Source: Chrysogorgia sp. JL179-B06
Lineage: Eukaryota > Cnidaria > Anthozoa > Scleralcyonacea > Chrysogorgiidae
Direction of reading: 5' to 3'
Assembly (NCBI GenBank): GCA_035772405.1
Contig: JAYKKM010000339.1
Coordinates: forward strand, 1,719,501 to 1,783,500
DNA: 64,000 nt
How positions within the stretch are numbered: the stretch's first letter is position 1; each line of letters starts with the position of its first letter. Of the stretch, positions 11,474 through 23,400 are shown in pieces. The notes beneath the pieces were generated by a model, which was not told the origin of the DNA, did not search any database, and worked only from the letters and a program-made list of their open reading frames with translations. A program made the position numbers and the translations under genes.

Positions 11474-14400
11474 TTAACTAGCATACATAATGCACATTTT
11501 GTGAGCAAAAAGATCTATCCGTATGGTTTCCATGCCATGGTCATCATCACATGCATCAACTAAGACATTCGAACAAGCAGTCGTACCTTCTCCTGGTACC
11601 ACAGGCGGTGCTACAGGTAGTGCTGTAGGTTTATTTTCAACACCAAGTTTATCATTACAAGACAATTTTCTCAATTCGTTGCAGCTGGAACACTTTTTAG
11701 CTACAAAATAACATTTAGTGTTTTTAGTGGTGTTATTGGTTATATTTGTATTGGTTTACATAATAATTAAATATCATGGATGGTGGGTGGATGGATGGTG
11801 GGTAGGTTAATGGATGGTGGATGGACAGATGGTTGATGGATGGTGGGTTGATGGATGGTGGATGGATGGTGGCTAGGTGGTGGATGGGTAGATGGATGGA
11901 TGGATGGTGGCTAGGTGGTGGATGATGGGTAGATGGATGGTGGCTAGGTGGATGGATGGTGGATGAATGGTGGCTAGGTGGATGAATGGTGGATGATGGG
12001 TAGATGGATGGTGGCTAGGTGGATGGATGGTGGATGATGGGTAGATGAATGGTGAATGATGGGTAGATGGATGGTGGATGAATGGTGGCTAGGTGGATGG
12101 ATGGTGAATGATGGGACGTAGGTGGATGGATATCAACATCTAACACAAAAAATCACTCTATCAGCTGTTAATACGACTGAATTGTGCAAGCAAAAGCAAT
12201 TAATTGACAAGAAATATAATATGAATGTGTCTTAAAAGATCAAATTTTATATTTTTAAACTTTTTAAAACGTTTTAGCAACCTTTGGTTTGAATTCAAAA
12301 ATAGAGGGAAAATTTCCGTGTTTCAATACAGTCTTAGTAAAAAGTTACTAGTAGTCTAGTATCTAATTATCGACAGAGTAACGACGAGTGAGATACTGAC
12401 GAGTTTTTCACCAAAAAGCCATGCCGCTTATATCTCGTTTTTAGATGTAATTTTGAAGAAATAACTTACATAAATCAGACATAGTTCAACGCTACTCTTG
12501 TTTTAAAAAGTTTTTTGAACGTAACTTTAAAAGTTACTGTCCATGACCGTTTTAAAACGTTTCGACACTCCAATCTAGTGTCTTCATCACGGGTGATCGT
12601 TGTAAAGTTAGGATCCCTATTTATACCTTCATAAAGGTAAAGGTAAAGGGGTCATGCTAATCATCCTACGAACTACACGACGGACGCAGCTCAACGCGGC
12701 CGAGTCAAAGGTTTAGTAAAGGTGCCACAGGCTGCCATCATACGACCCATGATGATCTCGGAGCACAGCTAAAGTTAGGGAGGGAGGGAAACCGGAGTAC
12801 CCGGAGAAAAACCCTCGAAGCACGGGAGAGAATCAATAACTCTACTCACATAAATCTCAAAAAAACCAAGTCGATTCTGGTACCTGGAAAACGATTGAAG
12901 TCTCGTTTAGAAAGTCCTACCTATATTAGCGAACGGAACAAGTATCGAACAGGTTACAAGTCAGAAATTGCTCGGTGTCCTCATAGACGAGGAGTTAAGT
13001 TTTGTTGACCATGTTGAAAAACTCTGTAATAAGTTAAGCCAAAAGATTGGTCTTTTGAAGAAGATAAATATATGTTATTTACCGACTGGGAGGTCCGTAC
13101 TGGAAAAATATTTTCCCGAAGTCTCAGACTGAGGGAAAATATTTTTCCAGTACGGACCGACCAAAACGGTAAATAACGTGTTTATTTTTTTCGAGCAAAG
13201 TCAAAAAAATTGCAACGTTTTGGTGCCAAAAGTTGCGAGAGGTCCGTACTGGTGTGATACGGACCTCGTACTCAGCCAATCAAAAGGCTCTATTTTAGTT
13301 ACGGACCTGAGTTACGGACCTCAAAAAAATAAACGTTCTTATCTACCAATTCATGAACGGAAACTATATTATAATGCCCTCATAAAACCAACGATGATGT
13401 ATGCTAGTCCCATATGGACAAATTGTTCAAAAGAAAATTTAAAGGGAAATGGCAATAAAAATTAAGTTTATCTTATTTGAAAGAACTTTAAAAATGATAT
13501 ATCAAGACCTTTTACAGATTTTCCATATCGTTCTTGGTTCTGTAAATATTTCACTTCTTTTTAACAAAGAGCATTGAACATTCCGCCATCTTGGATATGC
13601 ATAACTATCCTTGGATATGCGTGACGTCACAACCAGGGTAGAAATGTTTTTTATATCAGCAATTATCGAGTCATTATAGATGCTAAATCGTAATTGTTTT
13701 GGGTGTTGTATACTTTTAAGTGAACTAGCAATCTATTTGAACGCATTCCACTGATATTTGGGCAATTATTTACAACTTTTAGAATGTTTACCCTGGTTTT
13801 GACGTCACTTAATTAGATCTAATTATTAAACAAGATGGCGGATTGCAGATATTTTTGTTCACAGATATTTCAAAAATTAAGGAAGTTACGGGGAAATTTT
13901 GAAAGGTCTTCATATATTATTTTTAATGTTCTTTCAAATGAGACAAAGAAAATTTTTATTGCCATTTCCCTTTAAACAGAATTTTTAGACTTCAGAAACG
14001 TGCAGTTCGTGTGATACTTAGAGCTGACATACAGTCTAGAACGGTGGACAACTTCAAGAAATTGGGTTAGATACCCTATTATGACGAGGTTAAGATTAAT
14101 AAATGTGTTTTAGTTTATAAGAAAGTGAAAGGCGAAGCTCCATCATATACAGTAAACACCCGCTATGAAGAACCTACATCAGTTTCCAAACCAGCCTGGG
14201 ATAGGTTCTTATATATTTGATATCTAACAAAAAATCAGGGTGTTAGGTTCTTATAAATTGGTTTGTAATTATTTTACCATGCAAAAAACTGGAGAAAGGC
14301 AATTCAATAAACCATAAAGCCACAATTCAGTAACTGATAAACACCTATGTCAATGAGATGATATGGATGAAATTAACTATAGGCAGTACTTTCAGTTTTC

Positions 14401-17400
14401 TTTGTAGATGATAAGACTAGTATATAACAATATTAAGGTACATCTTCCTTAACAACTAGAATTTTGAGATCTACGTTAAACGATAAGGAACTGCAACCAG
14501 ATGTTGGTGTCAATGTGTCATCCTCATTTGGGACTTTGCTACAGTGGAATTAGAACCTATTTCAAATATCAGGCTCAAACAGGTTCTTATATTGATAGAC
14601 ACAAAATCCCTAATTTCAGCCTGAGGTTCTTATAGGTGGAAGGTTCTTCATAGCGGGTGTTTACTGTATGGACGACCCTTTAATAACAAACAAATCCATA
14701 CATTCTAGACAAACAAGGCACGGAAATTATAACCTAGTTTGTCCTCGGTATACTCGTACTAGTGAAGTCGGCAAATCATTCACAATAAGCAGTATAAAAA
14801 TATGGAATAGTTTGCCTCCGGAAATAAAAAGGAAAACAAGTACCTCTTCTTTTAAAAAAGCATTAAAGGGACACTCCGGCCCAAATACAAATGTAGTTCC
14901 TATGAAAGATCTTACTGACTTTAGATTATTTCCAAAGTTTCAGCATTCCTATCAATTTAGTTAAGAAGATGTGGCTAGTTGAAGTTGGAGAGTTTGTCCA
15001 ATTTCGACGCCATTTTGTTTCTCAAATATGACGTCACTGAGTGACGTGATCTCGTATTATGCCTAAGAAGCTCCTCTACTTTCCTGCATGATGAACTAAA
15101 TAGTTTATTTCGACTAATTTTCGTCCAAAGACCATTCACAATAACTATCACTATGTGATCGCCATCAAAACAACTCCACTGACGATAAATAATCACTCAA
15201 ATGACGTCATATTTTCAAAACCAATATGGCGTCAAAATCCACAAATGTTCAACTTCAACTAGCAATATCTTCTCAACTAAATTGATAGGAATGCTGAAAC
15301 TTTGGAAATAAACTAAAGTCAGTACGATCTTTCATATGAACTGCATTTGTATTTGGGCCGGAGTGTCCCTTTAAGAAAATTATTTTTAGAATCCTATATG
15401 TGAACATTGACTGTTTTGTAGTTTGTATGTAAACTTTATTTATTGATTTACTGATTTTGTATGTAAATTTTATTTGGTGATATATATAGTTGTATACATA
15501 TATTTATAGATAGTTTTATATGTAAATTACCATTCAATTGTGTAGAGTTTTTAATTATTATGAGGGCCACAGGTTTGTCAGCGTAAGCTGTTATGTGTTT
15601 TACCCTCGGTAAATAAAGTTGTTATTATTATTATTATGAAGCTCAGGAATCGAAACGAGGTAGTCACCCATCCAAGTACTAACCTCGTCCGATCCGCGGG
15701 CTTAACTTCAGAACTCAGCGGTGAGAAGCATGCAGCGCGCTAACAGCACGCTAACAGCACGCTAACAGCACGCGCCACCCGTACTTTCCCCATGACGTTA
15801 GCAAGATGCAAATAAGCTTCTGGTAATAAACCACCGTCATCGCGATTGACTTACGAGAAAAATCTTGTCACAAGACGGGTCCGTCGACTCGTTAACATCA
15901 GAGTCCGTGTTGCTAAGTACGCCCCATTGAATCGCGATGACGGTGGTTTATTACCAGAAGCTTATTTTGCATCTTGTTAATAGATAACGTCATCATTGGT
16001 TCTGGTGAGGGTATAAATAGGGATCCTAACTTTACAACGATCACCCCTGATGAAGACACTAGATTGGAGTGTCGAAACGTTGGGTCATGGACAGTAACTT
16101 TTAAAGTAATGTTCAAAAAACTTTTTAAAGCCAGAGTAGCGTGAAACTATGTCCGATTTATCACCTGGTTGCGTTGGGAAATTATTTGTTGACATAGGTT
16201 AGTTTCTACTAAAAGAATTAGATTATGAACTATCGAATTTTATACGAGGCGATAGTTAACTTGGGCTAGTTCGAGTTTGTTGTCAAAAACAACACTTGTG
16301 CGGCCCTGTTTTTAGTAACACTTTTAAAGAAATGACGAATCTGTGCCTAGGCTTGCGTCAGATATAGTCATAAAGCTTACCTTTTTTTCTAAAGTACAAG
16401 AAGTATATGCAACAAATAAATATAGCACTAATGACAATGCCGAGTATAATGCCATAAACAAAGTGGCTCTTGTTAAAACTTTCGTCGGTGCCTCTACCAC
16501 AACTAACAGGTGCAGGGCTTGGAACTAAACAGAAAGAATGGAATATTTAAAATAACAATGTCACTTACTGATCATCAGGTTACAGGTTGTATACATATGT
16601 AACCTTCACTCGTCATCTTAGTCTATGTAGCTCAATAGTTAGAGCATCTCATTAGTCATCAGAAGGTTACAGGTTGTACACATATGTAACCTTCACTCAT
16701 CATCTTAGTCCATGTAGCTCAATAGTTAGAGCATCTCACTGGTCATCAGAAGGTTACAGGTTGTACACATATGTATAACCTTCACTCATCATCTTAGTCC
16801 ATGTAGCTCAATAGTTAGAGCATCTCACTAGTCATCAGAAGGTTACAGGTTGTACACAAATGTAACCTTCACTCATCATCTTAGTCTATGTAGCTCAATA
16901 GTTAGAACATCTCACTAGTCATCAGAAGGTTACAGGTTGTACACATATGTAACCTTCACTCATCATCTTAGTCCATGTAGCTCAATAGTTAGAGCTTCTT
17001 ACTAGTCAGCAGAAGGTTACAGGTTGTACACATATGTAACCTTCACTCATCAGGTTCTTTATATAAAGCTTGTGTAGTACGTCTGGATACTCGCATAAAA
17101 TCTTGATATTCTACCTGTTTCACAAGTAATAGTCGTTCCATTGCATATCAATGTGATCTTATCTTTGGAGCTTGATGTCTCTTTCCCATTGATGATACTT
17201 TTCGTTATAGAGGCGTTGAGGTAGGTTGTAGTTGACGTGGGTTGAACATTACTGTCTGTGATCATTTTGTTGTAAAGGTTGGTTGTAGTCGATGTTCGTT
17301 GAATATTGCTGTCTGTGGTTACAATGTTGCAAGTTTGTGTAGAGCAGTTGGCGAGTTTCTTCGCGAAAGAACTTGCGCATGATTGATCATGTTGTAAGGT

Positions 17401-20400
17401 TGGTGTTGGTGAGAGAGATACAGACGTGGTTCCATTAGGGCACGGTCGATTACACCCAGTTTGACATGAGGTGTTTATGTTTTTACATTGCATATCTAAA
17501 TAACAACAAACATATCAACATATACCAAGTGCTGCACAGTGAGTTGTCAAGGTGGCTCGATATAGTGTAAATCACGAGAAATTGAAAATGTTTTGTAATG
17601 CAGATCTGAGCTTTATTTTAGTTCATTGCATAGCTCTAGCGGTGGTCTTGATCATTGAAACGTTTCACACTTGTAGCATTTGTATATCTAGAGAAATTGT
17701 GTTTACGATAAGCGGCAGATTTTATGCAAATTAGTTTTCTGGATTTGTATTGGAAACACGATTTCTCCACTCAGGTAAACGTTGAGGGTATAAAACATTT
17801 CAGTAAACAAGACCACCACTAGAGCTATGCAATGAACCACGATGAACCTCAGATCTGCATTACAAACATTTTTATGCGGAAAATGCAATTTCTCATAATT
17901 TACACTATCGAGTAACCTTAAAGGAGAACTGCATGTACCAAAAAAGAAATTACATTTAAATAAAATGGGAATGCTAGTCATTTGATAGCTTTTTACTATC
18001 TGGCCGGATACCGGATTTGCTCCCCCTACTAATTTTTCCATTCCTTCAAGTGGTACTACGATCAAATTTTTACCTATCGATATTTTACGTATTTATAAAG
18101 CAGAGCTGCTAAATATTACTTGGTCGAAACCGTTTTGCGATTCGACGATGGCAAGTATTATTTTTCTTACTCCGAATCTGGAGTTGTTATGTCCGCCATT
18201 AATCGATCATGTTCCTGACCAGCGTAACGAAGTGACGTCAGATTCTCAATGCAAAGACTCCACATGGCTAATTCTTCAAGTAAATCCGTAGTGATCAAGG
18301 TCGTTTTTTCAAATTCTTCGTCTGAAAGGCTGGACATTTCATCTACTTCTCGAAGAAAACAAGAAAACAAGTAACCTCGACTGAAATTCAGGCGTAGCAT
18401 TGAGAATCTGACGTCACAAACAATATTACCTTTTGAAATTGCGGGCTCACTTGGAACACGTTCTTAGTAATGGTGGCCTAAATAGTAGTGATTTCAGAGC
18501 TCAAAATACTTACTTCAAAATACCATAGTTTTTTTTTGTACATCGATGATCACTTTCGAACCTGAAATACTATTCTATGCTAAAAAAATCTAAAAAACGG
18601 GGGTGAATTTTCATCGTAGTGTCACTTTAAACGTTTCCTCAACGAAACATATAATTTATGTAACTCAAAATTTGACGTCGAAATCGCGTGAACATGGTCC
18701 CTTGTACGTAATTGTCACAATTCTTGATATCTGTATATCAATGTCACGGGGAGCGCCTCGCATGGGTCACACTGTCCCGTTCGCTCTTTTCCCGGTTGGG
18801 TCTACTACTTTTGGTGTGTACTTTTGTCTTAGTTTATTTTGTACTCCTTGCTCAACCTCGTACCCAGGGCATTTTGGCTGCACGGTGGAAGATCGGCGAA
18901 AATGGCCCTGGGATCGGCTGGTCACATGACACCCAGAATTTCTGGGTGTTTAGATATGATAATTTTTGTGGTCTTTGTTCCATTTCCTTTGTCTACTTTG
19001 TTGACCTGAATAATTGAGAAATGTTCAATGCTCTTCAGAGTTGTTCATGTCAGCATTCGTGGGCATAAAAGCAGCTAACAAGCTTAATAATCCACCATAC
19101 ATCCATGGTTATCTCTTACAAAAGGTATCAAGAAGCATATATTGAATTTAGCGAAAGCTTATCACTTCTAATTTGCTGTAAAATTTGAAGACAGCATTCA
19201 GATTTAGATGCATAAATTATACTCGGCTGAATTACAATTAAATAATTGTTTTATGACAAGCCAATCGGATTATAGAATGGACCAGCCGATCCCAGGCCAT
19301 TTTCGCCGACCTTCAGCCGTGGAGGCAAAATGCCCTGGGAACGAGGTTGCTCCTTGCTTATAGTTTACCCAATAAAGTTGTTAAAAATATATATTATAAC
19401 AATGTTTTAACCTCTCGTAAGCAATACCATACAATAAACAATGAGGTGTAATACCAGGTGGATTTAAACATTTTCCGTAAGATATATCATGTTTCTTTCG
19501 AACATTATATGTGATATTCATCACCAACACCATCGCACACTTTTTCTTCAGACTTTTTAGCGTATCCTTTTTGCCATTATCTCCGTTATCTAAAACACAT
19601 TAAAAACATTATGTCAGAACTGATGTTACTGGAAGACAGAGACTTAAACACACTGATTAAAGCCTCGTTTTTACGAAGGACGTAAACATAAGCGCAAACA
19701 CAGGAGCTATGCATCAAGTGAAAACAAACCGCATGTTGTGTTATCTGCCATCCTGTATGCGCACGACAGCGCGTGATTACAGGGGGGCCTATAGAGGTTC
19801 TTGTGCTTGCGTTGTGTTCGGTTTTCACGATCACAACGCAAGCCCTAGCATAAGCGCAAGGAAAAGGAAACTTTTTTCATCCTTGCGCTTGCGTCGAGCC
19901 TGTTTCACTGTGAAATAAGGACTCTCATGCTTATGTCAGTGCTTGTGCTTGCGTTAGTGTTTGTGCTTGCGTCAGTGCTCGAGCTTATGTCAGTGCTTGT
20001 GCTTGTGTTAGTGCTTGCGCTTGCGTCGAGCCTGCTTTCACTGTGAAATAAGGACTCTTGTGCGCGTCAGTGCTTGTGCTTGCGTCAGTGCTTGCGTCAG
20101 TGCTTGTGCAAGCTTGCGTCAGTGCTTGCGCTTGCGTCAATGCTTGCGCTTGCATCAGTGCTTATGTCAGTGCTTGCACTTGCGTCAGTGGTTGCGCTTG
20201 CGTTAGTGGTTGCGCTTGCGTCAGTGCTTGCGTCAGTGCTTGCGTTTGTGTCAAGTGCTTGCGCTTGCGTCAGTGCTTGCGTCAGTGCTTGCGCTTGCGT
20301 TAGTGGTTGCGCTTGCGTCAGTGCTTGCGTCAGTGCTTGCGCTTGCATCAGTGATTGCGTCAGTGCTTGCCATTGTGTCAGTGCTTGCGCTTGCGTCAGT

Positions 20401-23400
20401 GCTTGCGTCAGTGCTTGCGTCAGTGCTTGCATCAGTGCTTGCATCAGTGCTTGCATCAGTGCTTGCGTCAGTGCTTGCGCTTGCGTCAGTGCTTGCGCTT
20501 GCGTCAGTGCTTGCGCTTGCGTCAGTGCTTGCACTTGCGTTAGTGGTTGCGCTTGCGTCAGTGGTTGCGCTTGCGTCAGTGGTTGCGCTTGCGTCAGAGC
20601 TTGCGTCAGTGCTTGTGGTTGCGCTTGCGTCAGTGCTTGCGTCAGTGCTTGCGCTTGCGTCGAGCTTGTTTGCACATCTTCTACGTACCAATTAAGATCA
20701 ATCTAACCTTAATCCTACCCCCTGCCTGGTGTTTCACCCTGGGACTTTGTCTTGATTGCTATAAAGTTTGTAGGTCTTTTACTGTTTATAACTAAAACGT
20801 GCAAACTTACTAAAAAACACAACAACATCTCCCTTATTGTAGCTCTTAGTTTTGTCTTTCTTGTTATGTACAATAGTTGCTTGAAATGATTTCCCTGATA
20901 CTCCATTTTCACAGCTGTATATCTTAGTTGAATCTACGGAATAAAAAAGGTTATTAAAAAGTGCATACCCTATTCCCCCACTAGGGGTGCACCGGAACTC
21001 GGTTCCGGCCGGGTAGTTCCGGCCGGAACTCTGATTTTTCGGAGATCCGGTTCCGGCCGGAACTGATTAAAAAAGCATGGCCGGAACCGGAACTCTGTCG
21101 TTTTCAGAGAGATTGAATATCAAGTTTATTTATTAAATAACATCGATCAAACAGACTGAATAGATGATACAGATCACATTTCAACAACTGTGAAGTATAA
21201 TTTACATAAATAGCAAGAAACAACATGGCATCCAGTCAAGTCCAATATGCAGTTACTTAAATCATAAAAAAATGAACCAAGAAACGGCGAAAAGCTAAAA
21301 CGTGTAACAGACGTAATGACAATTAATGTTATATATAAATATCTTGTGGAACACACCACAAATGTTTTATTAAGCAAAGCTTTCAATCTGTCTGATTGTG
21401 TTTTAAATACATGAGCAATGAGCATTTCATGAAGACGTTTTACACAATTACGTTAACATATATTATTCAATATTTTTATTCCAACTTTTGCCCCCCCCCC
21501 CGGCTCTTGATAAAATAGCATGTAACCATAATATGGCTTAACAAACCCGGTTCCGGCCGGATTTCTTTTTCAGTTCCGGTTCTGGCCGGATCTTAAAATA
21601 ATGGTTCCGGTGCACCCCTATCCCCCACATATAAGCGTGTGATGCGCCTAAGCGAAAATTCAAGATTTTTCAATAATCTTCGGAGTCAAAATGGTAATTT
21701 ATACACATGCACCTTCACATGCATGCACACCCCTAACTGGACCCAACAAGATTAAAAGAAACAACGGAGTTGAAGTTCCATGCCAATACCTTGTAAAAGT
21801 GCCGTAAGATCTAAAGCGATGCAAGTGGAGTGTGTTATACAAGAATATCGTGGAATAGATCAAATAAAAAAAAACCCGGTTAGTTCCGGCCGGAACTCCG
21901 ATTTTTCCAAGTTCCGGTTCCAGCCGAAACTCGTGAAAAATGCTCGGCCGGAACCGGAACTTATTTGTCAAAATATGCTCAGTGGTTGATCTGTAGTACT
22001 CAGGCTTTCTAAGACATACACGGCGTCAACGTGATTAAAACAGATCAACTATTAGGAAACAAAGGACTTTCTGGAGAATATTCAGTATTCACATTTGATC
22101 AGACAAAAATGTTCATGTTACCAGTATGGAAAACAAAAAGTTAAAACATTATAAAACTAGTTTTGTATGTAATGGAAATATGAAGGACAATTTTAATAAT
22201 TTTCTATCTGGTATTGTTTAAGGTAGCAAGATCCCTCTGAATACATTTTTAATACCATACAATATAACAATTAACCCTTACAACCATTTGATAGAACATA
22301 TGACAAATAATATTTCCACACAAAACGTTTCCATAAATTATGCTAATTGGCTGACGAAATGGCCGCCGATTGGTCAAAATCGGGATATACTTCAAACAAG
22401 ATTTCTCAGGCAGTTTTAGAGATAAGGTCGTGAAAGTTTCTGAGTTTATAGCTTATATACTAAGGCATATTCTGGTGGTAGCATTTTCAATATAAACTTT
22501 CAGCTATTTTCTGACATGCTTTTTTCTTTTTTTTTCAATTTCCACCACCTAAATTATATTAATTATGTCAGATAATTCAACAAGTATGAATCAGATTCAA
22601 AATTCCTACCACCATTCCCTAGATATTCCTGTTAGGAGGCTGTGGTGAAAAAGTTTTATTGAAATATATGGGAAAATGAGGGAGAAATAGTGTTTGGAAA
22701 ATGGCAAATTTGTTTGAAGTATATCCCGATTTTGACCAATCGGCGGCCATTTCGTCAGCTAATTAGCATACTTTATGCAAACTTTTTGTGTGGAAATTAA
22801 ATATTATTTGTCATATGTTCTATCAAATGGTTGTAAGGGTTAATTGTTATATTGTATGGTATTAAAAATGTATTCAGAGGGATCTTGCTACCTTAATGAG
22901 GGGTTATTTTCACTTTTTGACCACTCGATCATTCCACAAGGACAAATATGCCAGACTAAGCTACTGGTTCAAACGGAAAGATACTACTCTGATACCCAGT
23001 CCGGCCGGTTATAGTTCCACAAGGACAAATATGCCAGACTAAGCTACTGGTTCAATTACGGAAAGATACTACTCTGATACCCAGTCCGGCCGGTTATAGT
23101 TCCAACCGGAACTTATTTCAGTTCCGGTTCCAGCCGGAACTTTTAAATTTGGTTCTGGTGCATCCCTAGTGCTGTCCCTAGTGCTGCGCATATGTGTGAT
23201 ATTTCAAACGTGCGGGACTCCACACGTCAACAAACTTTAATGAAATAGATTTGCGACAGTTCGAAAGCGAGTATTGTCAAAGGTGGCGAAGGCACGAGTG
23301 GTAGTTTGATATATTATCCACACTTAGGAGGAACAGAACAGCTTCTTATAACACGCTTTTTAGGGAGAAAAGCTCAAGCATGGAAAACAAATCCGCAGTA

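Larger units (their letters stand above)
12840..15635 (+). mobile_element. Non-LTR retrotransposon fragment split by nested elements
   Basis: Reverse-transcriptase C-terminal pieces occur in order: LLGVLIDEELSFVDHVEKLC (about 12970), YYNALIKPTMMYASPIW (about 13370), LQKRAVRVILRADIQSRTVD (about 13990), TISSIKIWNSLPPEIKRK (about 14780). They end in a 3' UTR with a TTATTATTATT tail at about 15620. Inserted between them are a GGTCCGTACTGG fold-back (about 13085-13320) and the elements at 13443-13971, 14150-14666 and 14877-15370. It lies in ephrin intron 6. Confidence 0.8.

Noticed and set aside
15640..15745. Functional 5S rRNA gene
   Set aside because: Only the 3' half matches; internal control region is incomplete.
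17059..17493. Independent 144-residue secreted protein on the minus strand
   Set aside because: It is exon 5 of the ephrin-like gene: both ends have splice sites in phase with exons 4 and 6.
18167..18400. 77-residue minus-strand frame in ephrin intron 4
   Set aside because: Acid-rich and superficially plausible (SSLSDEEFEKTTLITTDLLE), but flanked by repeated TGACGTCA sequence, with no splice sites that join it to a neighbour in phase.
20074..20706. 210-codon open frame in the GCTTGC minisatellite
   Set aside because: Open frames occur on both strands and in several phases because the repeat lacks stops; amino-acid content is pure low complexity.
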